In this document: in pieces, positions 8,057 to 16,977 of the stretch
How the letters are laid out: each line of letters begins with the position of its first letter
How positions within the stretch are numbered: position 1 is the stretch's first letter
Origin: Thermoleophilaceae bacterium
GTDB taxonomy: Bacteria > Actinomycetota > Thermoleophilia > Solirubrobacterales > Thermoleophilaceae
Length of the DNA stretch: 44,123 nt
Assembly (NCBI GenBank): GCA_040901445.1
Contig: JBBDYQ010000008.1
Location: 1-44,123 of the forward strand
Direction: 5' to 3'
Position numbers and translations under genes: made by a program
The notes under the pieces: generated by a model
What the model was told of the DNA's origin: nothing
The model's input: only the letters and a program-made list of their open reading frames with translations
Database searches by the model: none

Positions 8057-8064
8057 ATCCCGGC

Positions 8065-8907
8065 ATGCGCACCATCGCGGCCTACGCGCTGCGCGAGAGC
8101 CTGCGCCGTCGGGTCTTCCTCGTCGTGGTCGTGCTCACCGCGGTCTTCCTCGCGCTCTACGGCCTGGGCGTGCGCGTGGCCTTCGACCAGACGGGCCTGC
8201 TCGACGACTCCGTGCCCCTCGACGACCAGGCCATCACCGGCGGCACCCTGCTCGGCCTGGCCATGTTCGCCACGCTCTTCCTGGGCACGGTGCTGGCCGT
8301 CTTCCTCACCTTCGGGACGGTGTCCGGCGACGCCGAGCGCGGGCTGCTCCAGACGCTGGTGGTGCGGCCCGTCGGCCGCCCCAGCCTGCTGCTCGCGCGC
8401 TACCTCGCCGCCGCCGCCGTGGCCGGCGGCTACGCGCTGGCGGTCTACCTGGCCGCCGTGGGGCTGACGGGCGCCGCCGGCGGCTGGTGGCCCGACCGCA
8501 TCCTCGCCCCCGGCCTGCTCCTGGCCGGCGGCGTGGCGGTGGTTGCCGCGCTGTCGCTGCTGGCCTCCGTGTATCTCTCCACCACCGCGAGCGGCATCGC
8601 GGTGTTCATGGCGTTCGGCGCCGGGCTCACCGGCGGGCTGCTTCACCAGGTCGGCGACGCCCTGGACGTGGACTCGCTCGAGAACGTGGGCCGCATCGCC
8701 TCGCTGGCGCTGCCGTTCGAGGCACTCTACCAGTGGGGGCTCCAGCTGCTCACCGCCGACACCGGGGGGTTCACGAGCGTGGTGATCAACCTCGGCCCGT
8801 TCGGCGGCGCGCAGGACGGCGGCCCGGGGCTGGTGGCGTGGTCGCTGGGCTACGTGGCGCTGGCGGGCGCGCTGGCGCTGCTGGGCTTCATGCGGCGCGA
8901 CCTGTAG
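8065..8907 (+). CDS. ABC-2-type transporter permease
   Basis: This 280-residue membrane protein has about six hydrophobic segments: near residues 15-38, 63-88, a pair between about 115 and 185, 187-200 and 255-275. Between the first two is an external loop containing a short acidic stretch (LDDSVPLDDQ). The layout matches ABC-2 permeases that pair with NatA-type ATPases. It starts at ATG 8065, 8 nt after the ATPase stop, and closes the plus-strand operon that begins at 4953. The IS21-family element begins about 30 nt after its stop. Confidence 0.88.
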   Translation: MRTIAAYALRESLRRRVFLVVVVLTAVFLALYGLGVRVAFDQTGLLDDSVPLDDQAITGGTLLGLAMFATLFLGTVLAVFLTFGTVSGDAERGLLQTLVVRPVGRPSLLLARYLAAAAVAGGYALAVYLAAVGLTGAAGGWWPDRILAPGLLLAGGVAVVAALSLLASVYLSTTASGIAVFMAFGAGLTGGLLHQVGDALDVDSLENVGRIASLALPFEALYQWGLQLLTADTGGFTSVVINLGPFGGAQDGGPGLVAWSLGYVALAGALALLGFMRRDL

Positions 8908-8939
8908 CCGGTCTGCCGAACGCGCGAAGCGGTAGACTC

Positions 8940-8987
8940 GGCGCGACGGCTTGCAGTGGCCCCGGCGCGACGGCCTGAAGTGGCCCC
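8940..8987. repeat. IS21 left-end tandem repeats (2 x 24 nt)
   Basis: Two adjacent 24-nt units, 8940-8963 and 8964-8987, both start GGCGCGACGGC and end GTGGCCCC, differing at two positions. They are inverted relative to the right-end pair at 11512-11559. They are likely binding sites of the IstA transposase. Confidence 0.85.
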
Positions 8988-9111
8988 AGCTCGCGTCGGT
9001 TGATCTGCTGTTGTGATGTTGTCTGATGTTGGTGTGGTGGTGCGGTGCGCCCGTCGTCGCGGAGCCTGAGGCCGTAGGCCGAGGGCGAGGCGGCGAGGGG
9101 CGCGGGCGCGT

Positions 9112-9912
9112 TCATGTGGTGGGGGGTCGGCGTCGCTTCTTCGCCGTTTGGGTGAGGCCGTGGCGGAAGCGCCAGGACTCGTTGCCGGTGTCGATGATGT
9201 GGGCGCGGTGGGTGAGGCGGTCGACGACGGCCTTGGCGAGGCGGGGGTCGGGGAAGACCTTGGTCCACTCGCCGAAGGGCAGGTTGGTGGTGACGATCAG
9301 CGAGCCGCGTTCGTGGCGCTCGGAGAGGACTTGGAAGACGAGCTCGGCGGCGCCGTCGGGGAGCGCGAGGTAGCCGAGCTCGTCGAGCACGACGAGCTCG
9401 GTGCGGGCGTAGCGGCCGACCACTCTGGCCAGCTCGCGGCGGCCCTCGGCCTCTTGGAGCTCGTTCGCGAGCGCGGCGAGCGTGGTGAAGCGGACGCGGC
9501 GGCCCTGGTGGCAGGCGCAGACGGCGAGCGCGGTGGCGAGCATCGTCTTGCCGGTGCCGGAGTCGCCGATGAAGATGATGCTCTCGCGGTCGTCGATCCA
9601 GGAGCCCTCGGCGAGCGCGGCGAGCGTGGCCTGGGGGACCTTCGGGTTGTCGGCGAAGCGGAAGTCCTCGAGGCGCTTGATCTGCGGGAAGCGCGCGTCG
9701 ATCAGGCGGCGCTCGCGGCGCTCGGCGCGCTCGGCCATCTCGGCCTCCAAGAGCGCGGCGAGGTAGGCGACCGGCGTCTGCTGCTCGCGCGTCGCCTCGG
9801 CGGCGAGCTGGCGGAAGCGGCGGCGGACGGTCGGGAGCTTGAGCTCGACCGCGTGCGCGTCGATCAACGCCTCCAGCGCCGCGGTCTTCGCGTTCTTGGG
9901 CGTGGTGGTCAT
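9112..9912 (-). CDS. istB: IS21-family helper ATPase IstB
   Basis: This 266-residue AAA+ ATPase assists IstA in target selection. Walker A is GDSGTGKT (about residues 116-123) and Walker B is LVVLDELGYLAL (about 173-184). The sensor region SLIVTTNLPFGEW (about 204-216) is also present, all in the usual order and at full length. The ATG at 9912 overlaps the istA stop by 4 nt (ATGA). The gene looks intact. A second, different and truncated istB lies at 43645-44100. Confidence 0.93.
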   Translation of the reverse strand: MTTTPKNAKTAALEALIDAHAVELKLPTVRRRFRQLAAEATREQQTPVAYLAALLEAEMAERAERRERRLIDARFPQIKRLEDFRFADNPKVPQATLAALAEGSWIDDRESIIFIGDSGTGKTMLATALAVCACHQGRRVRFTTLAALANELQEAEGRRELARVVGRYARTELVVLDELGYLALPDGAAELVFQVLSERHERGSLIVTTNLPFGEWTKVFPDPRLAKAVVDRLTHRAHIIDTGNESWRFRHGLTQTAKKRRRPPTT

Positions 9913-11445
9913 CGGGATCCTCCGAGCAGCTGGTCGTAGTCGGTCAGGTCGGGCGCCGGCCGCCCGTGGGCGGCGAGGCGCGGCTGCAGATCGCTCAGCG
10001 GCGCCGGGGCGGTCTGCGCCGTCTTCGCGCGGCGGGCCAGCACCGCGACGGCGCGGCCGTCATGAGCGCCGGCCGCCAGCGCGCCGCGGACCGCCAGCGC
10101 GACGCGGTCGGGCCCGTGGTCGCGGCAGAGCATCAAGACGTCGACCATCTGCCTGGCCGCCTCCGAGCGCCCATAGCGTCCAGTGAGCGCCGCCCACAGC
10201 TCGTCGAACGCCTGCGGCCAGGCGCCGCGCTCGCGCTCTTGGGCCAGCGGCAGCGAGTGCTCGAGGTCGCCGGGCTTGCGCTGAAGCAGCTCGAGGTAGT
10301 GATCGAGCTGCGCGCTGGTGCCGAAGCGCCCATGCAGCCGCTCGTGGCGCGCGACCATCTGGCCGCCGTGGCTGATCGTGATCTCACGCGCGCCGACCCT
10401 CGCGCCGACGCGCAGCCCGGCCAGCGCGACCGGCACCGAGTAGCGGTTCTGGCGGACCGTGACCAGCGACTTCGCATCAACGCGCGGAGTCGCCGTCTCT
10501 GAGGCGTCGAACGGCTCGCCGGGCAGCGCCCGCAGCAGCGGCCGCTCGCGCGTCCACGCCTCGCCGACCGTCTCGGTCCGCCCGACGATCCGCCGACCCA
10601 AGTCTGCTTCGCAGCCGGCGAGGATCATCGCGTTGAGCTCCGCGAGGCTCGCGACCGCCGGGACGGGGACCAAGTGGTTGCGCCGGAAGCGGCCGACCTC
10701 GCCCTCGACGCCGCCCTTCTCGTGCGCGCCCTGGATGCCCGGCGTCGTGAACTCAGAGGCGAACAGGTAGTGCGAGCGCAACGCGACGAAGCGGTCGGTC
10801 TCCACCCGCCGGCGGCCCTTGAGGACCGTCTTGACCGCCGAAGTCAGGTTGTCGAAGCGGACACGCTCGAACGTCCCGCCGAACCAGTCGAACGCCTCGA
10901 CATGCAACTCGAGGAACGCCTGCTGCGTCTGCACCAGCGACGCCTGACAGAACGCCGCGCCCGAGAACGAGGCGCGCATGAAGAACAAGTGGACCCGCGT
11001 GCGCACCCCCGCCAGATCCACCTGCGCCTCACCCCAGTCGACCTCGGCCCCGATGCCCGGCGCGTGCGCCTGCGGGACGGACACCTCCGCGACCGCCCAG
11101 CCCAGCTGGCGCTTGCGCTGACGCACGTAATCCCGCACCGTCGTCTCCGCGACCTCAGCGCCGTGCTCGTCGACCAGCCGCCCAGATCCGCTTGGCCGTG
11201 TGGCGCTGCTTGCGCGGCGCCTCCCGATCCCCCTCAAGCCACGCGTCGATCAGCGGCCGATACGCACCCAGCTTCGGCGCCGGCCTGCTCGCCGGCGAGC
11301 GCTTGGCCGGCGGCACCGCCGAAGCCAACGCCCGCCTGACCGCCCGCCGATGCACCCCATGGCGCTCCGCCAACGCCCGGATCGAGAGCCCCTCCCGATC
11401 GCGATCCCTCCTGATCTGCTCGAACAGCTCCACCCTGGATCCCAT
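9909..11445 (-). pseudogene. istA: IS21-family transposase IstA, frameshifted
   Basis: The N-terminal part (from ATG 11445) has the helix-turn-helix expected of IstA (IRALAERHGVHRRAVRRAL). It then runs out of frame just after TAKRIW near 11178. The rest resumes in another frame at RLVDEHGAEVAETTVRDYV and continues to 9909. It carries the DDE-type integrase core with EVDWGEAQVDL, FDNLTSAVK and a later Glu region (GAHEKGGVEGEVGRFRRN). One extra base, or two missing bases, explains the shift. Programmed frameshifting is not typical of this family, so I call it inactivated, unless it is a sequencing error. Confidence 0.85.
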
Positions 11446-11511
11446 CCCCTCCGGCGCCTCCCGCTCGAGCTCGACAAAGCTCGAACCGTCGGCCGCCCAT
11501 CGGACGGAGGT

Positions 11512-11559
11512 GGGGCCAGTTGAAGCCGTCGCAGTGGGGCCACTTCAGCCCGTCGCGCC
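11512..11559. repeat. IS21 right-end tandem repeats (2 x 24 nt)
   Basis: Two adjacent 24-nt units (11512-11535 and 11536-11559) are the reverse complement of the left-end type. The outer unit matches the left units at all but two or three positions. The inner one is more divergent at its outer edge. Confidence 0.85.
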
Positions 11560-11561
11560 CA

Positions 11562-12325
11562 ACTGTGGCCGCATGAGCTCTTTTCACGCCGTCGCCCGCG
11601 CCCAACCGAACGATCCCACACGAGGTCGCGCCCGATCAAGCGCCCTTGACTTTCATCCGTCGCGCGAAGCAGCCGGCGGGTGGCGCAAGAGCGGTCCTAG
11701 CACTTCTTGTCGAATCCCAGCGTTCGGTGCAGGCTGGAAGGGCGGCCTTTGACCTCGCGGTCGTGAAGCCAGGCTAGAAGCGAACCCGCGTTCGGGTTCG
11801 AGTTAGGACCCATCGGGGACCTTCATGCTTGCCTGCGTACGCGCGATCTACCTGGTTGAGCTCTTGCCTGCTGCCGGCCCTCGAACCAGGCGCGGACCGC
11901 CTCTTCGTTTCCCCCCGCCATCGCAGCAAGTATCACCGCAGCAGGGGCGGCGCCGGTGCCGACGCACCCGACCGGCAGGGCACCATCTGGGCGGATACCG
12001 AGCGAGACCCGGCAGTCGGTGAGTAGGGAGGTCCGGCAGCGTTCGCGTGGCTGCTGCGCGATTACCCCGGTAATCGGCCCTCGTCCGCAACTACACCGGC
12101 TTCCGCGATTCAGCGCACGACGGGCTGATTCGCTTTCACTATTCATCTCGCACGACCGGCTGATCCAACAAGGCGGCCTTCATCTCGGTCGGCGAAACCG
12201 TCGTGCCACTGCCGCCGCCGCCGGTCTAGCCTCTGCGCAAGCCCGCGGGAGGCGATGCCCGCAAGCCGAGACTTGTTCGTCGGGGCCGCGGCCCGGGTTG
12301 CTCGGAGATCGCGAGTCCCGCTCTT
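11562..12325. other. Gene-poor stretch between the IS and the catabolic island
   Basis: About 760 nt hold no gene I can support. A perfect 8-bp hairpin (CGAACCCG, loop CGTT, CGGGTTCG) lies at 11781-11800 without a T-run. A minus-strand frame 11823-12146 ends in a protein-like stretch (ILAAMAGGNEEAVRAWFEGR), but its N-terminal half looks random, so it may be a remnant. A short plus-strand stretch ending near 12228 (KAAFISVGETVVPLPPPPV then stop) also looks protein-like and may be gene debris. The region reads like decayed DNA next to a mobile element. Confidence 0.5.
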
Positions 12326-13177
12326 TCACATCTCCTCGGAGCTCGTGTCGGCGATGCGCGCGTGCCAGCCAGGGCCCGACATCGCCTCTCCGCGCAGCAT
12401 CCGATCGACCGCCTCGAGCACGATTCGCCCGAGGTTCGCATACGTCTCCTCGCCCTCGGCCGCGCTTGCGTCGGCCGGGAAGCCGATATACGCGCGGTCC
12501 GCGCCGATGTCGTCGATGCTCGTCTGCCCCGTCCGGATCTTTTCGATCAGGTCGATCGGAAGCGGCGGCAGACTGCGCCGCACCTCTTCGTCGACGAGGG
12601 TTGGATCCGTCGCGAGCATCAGCGACGTCTCGTACCGGCCCGCGTGGAGGTCGTTCTTCCGATAAGCCTGTGGAACCTGCGCCCGCCGTTCGCGCGCGGG
12701 ATGCGTAACGTCCATGTAGTGGAGCGAGAACGGGTCGGGAGCGTCCGCGATCGCGCCGTAGATCGCGGCGACGTGCTCAGGCTGATGATTGTTGTTCACG
12801 ACCATGAGGTGACGAATCCCCTGTCGCATCAGCTCGGTGACGATGTCGAGGAGAACCTCCTTCATGAGGCCCCTGCCGATGCCGAGACCGCCCGGCAGCT
12901 CGTTGAAGTAGGTCGTGGCGCCGATCGGGATCGGCGGCAGCGTCAACGCGCTGACTTCGCGATTGGCCAGCGCGGCACATGCGTCTCTGCATATCCGAAG
13001 CGAGAACAAGAGGTCCGTGCCGGTCGGAAGATGCGGACCGTGAGGCATCAGCGCGCCAAGCGGCAGGAATAGAGCTGCCTTTCGTTCGCGCTCGAGCTCG
13101 ATAAACTCTGCGATTGCGGGGTACGGGAGCAGTTCGAAGCGATAGTCGATCGCCTCGAGGTCGTATCCGATCAGCAT
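12326..13177 (-). CDS. Creatininase-fold protein with substituted metal ligands
   Basis: This 283-residue protein of the creatininase family contains amidohydrolases with a two-metal site, such as creatininase, FAPy deformylase and MftE. The first metal motif reads LPLGALMPHGPHLPTGTD. His46 and Asp55 are kept, but the family Glu is Met44. The second motif, normally N-G-H-x-E-N or similar, reads VNNNHQPEH, so Asn130 and Gln132 replace the His and Glu ligands. The later HAGRYETSLML segment is conserved. The paralogue at 30883 keeps all five ligands. I start at ATG 13177, with AAAGGTGA upstream, rather than at a longer frame. It is the last gene of the hyuA-hyuB-ligase operon, 7 nt after the ligase stop. 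It may be a non-catalytic or repurposed member. Confidence 0.88.
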   Translation of the reverse strand: MLIGYDLEAIDYRFELLPYPAIAEFIELERERKAALFLPLGALMPHGPHLPTGTDLLFSLRICRDACAALANREVSALTLPPIPIGATTYFNELPGGLGIGRGLMKEVLLDIVTELMRQGIRHLMVVNNNHQPEHVAAIYGAIADAPDPFSLHYMDVTHPARERRAQVPQAYRKNDLHAGRYETSLMLATDPTLVDEEVRRSLPPLPIDLIEKIRTGQTSIDDIGADRAYIGFPADASAAEGEETYANLGRIVLEAVDRMLRGEAMSGPGWHARIADTSSEEM

Positions 13178-13184
13178 CGCTAGG

Positions 13185-14789
13185 TCACCTTTCGTCTGCG
13201 GCGTCGGCCTCTGCGCGCACCCGGCGCCGGTCAACCTTGCCCTGCCCGGTCGCCGGCAGCTCGGCCATTACGTATACCTGCTGCGGATACTTGTACGGAG
13301 CAAGTTCCGCCTTCGCGAATCGACGCAGCTCGTCCGCGAGATCGTCGGACCTGCGCGACGACGCTGGCGCCGCGACGACATACGCGACGATCTCCCGCAG
13401 CCCGTCTTCGTGCTCGTGCGCGAAGACCGCGCACTCCGCGACGTCGGGGTGACCCTCGAGACAGCCCTGGACCTCGTGGGGAGAGACGAATCGACCCGCG
13501 ACCTTCACGAGGTCGTCTGCGCGGCCGCAGAACCAGAAATTCCCGTCCTCGTCCTCCCGGAAGAGGTCGCTCGTCCGTATCCAGCCGTCGCCGACGAACG
13601 TCGCGCGGCTGGCGTCGTAGTTCTTCCAGTAGAGCAGTCCGGACCCCTCGCTGCAGATTCGCAGCAAGCCGATCTCGCCGGGCGCGACGTCCCGCCCGGT
13701 CCCGGAATCCACGAGTCGCGTCTTGACACCGACGTTCGGCCGTACGCTCCCGGGCGCCTGTGCACCTCCGACGTTCCCAAAGAGCACTACGCCGCCGGTC
13801 TCGGTCGACCCGAGCAGGTTCAACACTTCGACGCCGAACCTCTCGACCCAGCGGACATGGAGCTCGGCCGAGAGGTGCTCCCCCGACGACGTGCAGATGC
13901 GCAGCGACGAGAGGTCCTCGTCCCCGACCTCGTCGAGCATCCGCCGCATCATGGTCGGGACATTGACGAGCACGCTGGGCCGGTAGCGCGTCGTCAAGTC
14001 CAGGATCCTCCGTACACTCGGCCGTTCGGGATAGAGGACGACCGAGGCGCCGACGCGGAACGCAAGCACCACGCCCCATAGGCGGGCATAGCCGAAGAAC
14101 AGCTTCGGGACGGGAAGGATGACATCGCTCGCCGTGTAGTTCGCGAAGCGCTGCAGGCTGTCGAAGGCGGCGACGGCGGTCCCGTGTCGGTGCGGCACGA
14201 TCTTCGGCGCGCCGGTCGTCCCGGCGGAGAACAACAGGTACGCGAAGTCGTCCCTGGTCGTGGGCCAGGGCGACGCCGTCGCGCTGCTCTGCTCGAGGAG
14301 GTCGTTGTACGAGTGCTCCCGACCGCGGAGCCGTGAACGCTGGGCGTCCAGAACGAGGATCGCGCTCGGGTACTCGAGACCCTCGGCTGCGGTCCGAATC
14401 TTCTCGACGGTATCGTCGTCGGCGACGACGACCTTCGGCCGCAGCGTTACCAGCAGGTCCCTGACCTCGCGCGCGCCGATGTACGTATACGCCTCGGAGG
14501 TGATCGCACCCTTCTTCACCGTTGCGAACCAGGTGGCGATGAAGTGAGGAGAGTCGCGGAGGAACATGAACACGCGATCCTCCGGCCGCACGCCCGCCTC
14601 CTCGAGGACGTTCGCGGCGCGGTTGACGAGGCCGACGAGACGCTCGAACGTGTAGACCTCGTCGCCGTAGCGGATCGCTATCGCGCCGCCGCGGCCCGCA
14701 AGGACGTTCTGCTCGAGGAAGTACTCACTGATATTAAGGGGAGCACGGGGCTCAGGGAACTCCGACAGCAGGGATGGCGCCGCCGTCAC
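13185..14789 (-). CDS. Benzoate-CoA-ligase-like AMP-dependent acyl-CoA synthetase
   Basis: This 534-residue acyl/aryl-CoA ligase activates a carboxylate through an acyl-AMP to its CoA thioester. The ATP-loop motif LLFSAGTTGAPKIVPH lies near residues 187-202. The adenine/substrate segment NLLGSTETGGV is near 327, the hinge region TSDLFREDEDGNFWFCGR near 410, and the catalytic Lys in TGQGKVDRRR near the C-terminus. The overall pattern (LPVPKLFFGYAR, NVPTMM) resembles benzoate-CoA ligases. It overlaps the hyuB stop by 4 nt (ATGA), so it is co-translated with a ketone-carboxylase-like pair. In acetophenone degradation, a carboxylase is followed by a benzoylacetate-CoA ligase in the same way. The substrate is inferred only from context. 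Confidence 0.92.
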   Translation of the reverse strand: MTAAPSLLSEFPEPRAPLNISEYFLEQNVLAGRGGAIAIRYGDEVYTFERLVGLVNRAANVLEEAGVRPEDRVFMFLRDSPHFIATWFATVKKGAITSEAYTYIGAREVRDLLVTLRPKVVVADDDTVEKIRTAAEGLEYPSAILVLDAQRSRLRGREHSYNDLLEQSSATASPWPTTRDDFAYLLFSAGTTGAPKIVPHRHGTAVAAFDSLQRFANYTASDVILPVPKLFFGYARLWGVVLAFRVGASVVLYPERPSVRRILDLTTRYRPSVLVNVPTMMRRMLDEVGDEDLSSLRICTSSGEHLSAELHVRWVERFGVEVLNLLGSTETGGVVLFGNVGGAQAPGSVRPNVGVKTRLVDSGTGRDVAPGEIGLLRICSEGSGLLYWKNYDASRATFVGDGWIRTSDLFREDEDGNFWFCGRADDLVKVAGRFVSPHEVQGCLEGHPDVAECAVFAHEHEDGLREIVAYVVAAPASSRRSDDLADELRRFAKAELAPYKYPQQVYVMAELPATGQGKVDRRRVRAEADAADER

Positions 14790-16975
14790 GCACGTCCCCC
14801 GCGGTCCGCGGGCAGCGACCAGCGCACGATCCGGTCATGCAGCACCGGGTCGTCGACGCGGGCGACCTCGACGTCGAGCGAGGTTGCGCACGAGGGGCAG
14901 AAGAACTCCCGCAGCTCGTACTCGCTGCTCTGGACGGACGGCGGGCCGACAACCGTCACCGGCGCCTTCCGCAGAGCAGCGTGTTCCTTCCACGCCTCGG
15001 ACCCGCGACAGATCTCGTCGCCGCACCACGTGCACTCGACGACTGCGTCGTTCGCGCCGTCCGCCAGCTGCAGGTACTCACTGATCCTGCGGTCGCTCCG
15101 CGGCACGTCGGCCCGGAAGCCGGCCGCGTAGCGCGGCTCCCGGCCTAGACGCTCAGTGCGGAGCGTTAGCCGCCGCGCCTGCGTGGCTGCCGCATCGACA
15201 CCGCCCGCGTCCGCGATGACGACTCCGTAGACAGCCTCTGCCGCCTCGGGGCTGACGAGCCCGGAGCGAACGTCGTCACAGACGAGCTGCGGGTTTCGAT
15301 CGAGCGGGTCGCCGTAGCCCCCGCCGCCGTCGGCACGGAGGTAGAGCACGTCTTCGGCTCGCACGGTCACCGACTGCGCGCGAACATCCTCCACGCCGGG
15401 CGTCTCGCCAGGCGGCCGGTCGAGAGCGGCATCCCTGCCGTCGCGGAAAAGCCGGTGCGCGGTCGTCGCGCCCGGATATCCGCCGCAGACGCCGCTGGCG
15501 GCCGGGAAGGCCTCGCCGCTTCCTGGCGTGACCACCGCCGTGACGCTGTCCGTCCCGCCGCCCTGCGGGACGACCGCGTACTCGTGAGCATGCCCGCCGC
15601 GATACATCCCCGCGCCAGCGGAGTCAGGGACCACTCGCCGGTAGAGGAACAGCTTCGGGAACGCCTGCTCCTCGAATTCGACGTTCGACATCTTCTGCGC
15701 GACGTTGACGATGTGCCCGCCCGGTCCCGAGCCATCCGCGAATGCCCGCGCGCCCTCGGGCATGCCGAACACATCGCCGCCTACCTGCGCTACATACTCG
15801 CCGTGTCGGTCGATGCCGCCGAGGATGCTGAGGACTACCGAGCCCATCCAGCAGCCCACGGCGCGCTCGTGGTAGCTCGACGCCGCAAGCATCTTCGAGA
15901 GGACGGCGTTCGACAGGATGTTCACCGCGTGGATGGTCGAGACCGTGTTGAGCGACAACGGCGCCGGCCGGGCCCCATTCAGGAGCGTTCCCTCCGGCGC
16001 GATGACGTCGATGCAGCGTGCGATGCCCTCGTTCCACGTGAGGTCCCAGGCGAGGAGCGGGAAGACCGGCGCAAGCGCTGCACCCTTCGTCGCCCAGTAC
16101 TGGCAGTTGATCGGGAAGTCGGCCTGAGGATCGGTGCCCGTGAAATCGTAGGTCAGCGCGTCGGCCTCTTTTGTTGCCGCCAGTTCTAGCCGGTAGCTCC
16201 TGCCCGCGAGGTCGAGGTGCCGCCGTGCGGTCCAGACCCCGTCGGGCAGCTCGCGAAGCCGCGCCCGCAGGCGGTCCTCCGACTGTTCGATTAGCCGCGC
16301 GGCGACCTCGTCGACGGTGTCGGGCCCGTACTCCCCATAGATGCCCTGCATCCGCTCTTTCACGACGTGGTTTGCGGACATCTGCGACTTCAGATCCAGC
16401 CCCGTCATGCCGGGATCACGAATCATGTTGAGAAATGTCTCGAACACGTCGCGCCTCAGCTTCCCGGCTTCGACGATCTTCAGGCCCTTCGTGCTGAACC
16501 CTTCCTGGTAGCACTCCCGCGCACTCGGGCAGAGACCGCCGACTTCCATGCCACCGACATCTGTCACGTGGACGAAGTTGACGACCCAGCTGACAAGCTC
16601 TCCCTCGAAGTGGATCGGCGAGATCATGAAGACATCGGGGTTGTGCATCGCCATCGTGTACGGGTCGTTGGCGAAGAACGTGTCGTTCTCGGAGATCCCG
16701 GGGTCCTCGCCGAAGTTCCGTACGATCTCCTTGACCGCCTGCGATGCCGCGAGCAGGTGGTGGAGGAAGCCGACCCCCGCGAGCATCACGCTTCCGTCGG
16801 CGCGGTAGAGCGCGACCAGGACGTCGTGTCCTTCGGCCGTGGACGGGGTTCCGGAGATCTTTCCCAGGGTGATCGTCCCTTCGTCGATCACTCGGAACAG
16901 CTTGTGCCGAATGATCTCGAACGTGAACGGGTCGAGGCCGCCGGTCGAGCCTTTGGTAGCCGTGCGGGTCGACAT
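14786..16975 (-). CDS. Hydantoinase B/ketone carboxylase alpha-like with fused gamma-like zinc tail
   Basis: This protein of about 729 residues is in the HyuB/acetone carboxylase alpha family. The N-terminal core shows the family pattern NDPYTMAMHNPDVFMISP and HVTDVGG, and later GADGGGGYGDP-like glycine turns (YLRADGGGGYGDPLDRN). Past about residue 610 it carries an extra 110-120 residue domain with CTWCGDEIC and FFCPSCATSL, resembling the separate zinc-binding gamma subunit of acetone carboxylase. Stand-alone HyuB proteins usually end before this. I use ATG 16975, 2 nt after the hyuA stop. Earlier in-frame ATGs at 16990 and 17020 are possible. With HyuA it should form an ATP-dependent carboxylase or hydantoin-type hydrolase. 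Confidence 0.87.
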   Translation of the reverse strand: MSTRTATKGSTGGLDPFTFEIIRHKLFRVIDEGTITLGKISGTPSTAEGHDVLVALYRADGSVMLAGVGFLHHLLAASQAVKEIVRNFGEDPGISENDTFFANDPYTMAMHNPDVFMISPIHFEGELVSWVVNFVHVTDVGGMEVGGLCPSARECYQEGFSTKGLKIVEAGKLRRDVFETFLNMIRDPGMTGLDLKSQMSANHVVKERMQGIYGEYGPDTVDEVAARLIEQSEDRLRARLRELPDGVWTARRHLDLAGRSYRLELAATKEADALTYDFTGTDPQADFPINCQYWATKGAALAPVFPLLAWDLTWNEGIARCIDVIAPEGTLLNGARPAPLSLNTVSTIHAVNILSNAVLSKMLAASSYHERAVGCWMGSVVLSILGGIDRHGEYVAQVGGDVFGMPEGARAFADGSGPGGHIVNVAQKMSNVEFEEQAFPKLFLYRRVVPDSAGAGMYRGGHAHEYAVVPQGGGTDSVTAVVTPGSGEAFPAASGVCGGYPGATTAHRLFRDGRDAALDRPPGETPGVEDVRAQSVTVRAEDVLYLRADGGGGYGDPLDRNPQLVCDDVRSGLVSPEAAEAVYGVVIADAGGVDAAATQARRLTLRTERLGREPRYAAGFRADVPRSDRRISEYLQLADGANDAVVECTWCGDEICRGSEAWKEHAALRKAPVTVVGPPSVQSSEYELREFFCPSCATSLDVEVARVDDPVLHDRIVRWSLPADRGGRA

Positions 16976-16977
16976 CG

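Larger units (their letters stand above)
8938..11561 (-). mobile_element. IS21-family insertion sequence (about 2.6 kb)
   Basis: The element carries the istA/istB gene pair in the typical overlapping order and is bounded by inverted termini. The left end reads TCGGCGCGACGG from 8938. The right end, read inward on the minus strand from 11561, begins TGGGCGCGACGG. Each end holds two tandem 24-nt repeats, as expected for the multiple transposase-binding sites of IS21 elements. I see no clear target duplication: the left flank ends GGTAGAC and the right flank begins ACTGTGG. The istA frame is broken, so the copy is probably immobile on its own. Nothing else is encoded in it. Confidence 0.88.

Noticed and set aside
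7217-8907. CcmAB haem exporter assignment for the ABC pair
   Set aside because: Context is suggestive, but the ATPase and permease read as generic NatA/ABC-2 types without CcmA/CcmB-specific features.
9148-11339. Plus-strand open frames across the IS21 element
   Set aside because: They are antisense shadows of istA/istB with low-complexity Glu/Gly/Arg content and no domain pattern.
11823-12146. Minus-strand hypothetical protein of about 107 residues
   Set aside because: Only its C-terminal third looks protein-like. The start region is Ser/Arg-rich and unsupported, so it is noted as possible debris only.
12326-13177. Mycofactocin system based on a creatininase-family protein (MftE)
   Set aside because: No MftA precursor, MftB or MftC radical SAM gene lies nearby. 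The only radical SAM protein in the window is FO synthase.
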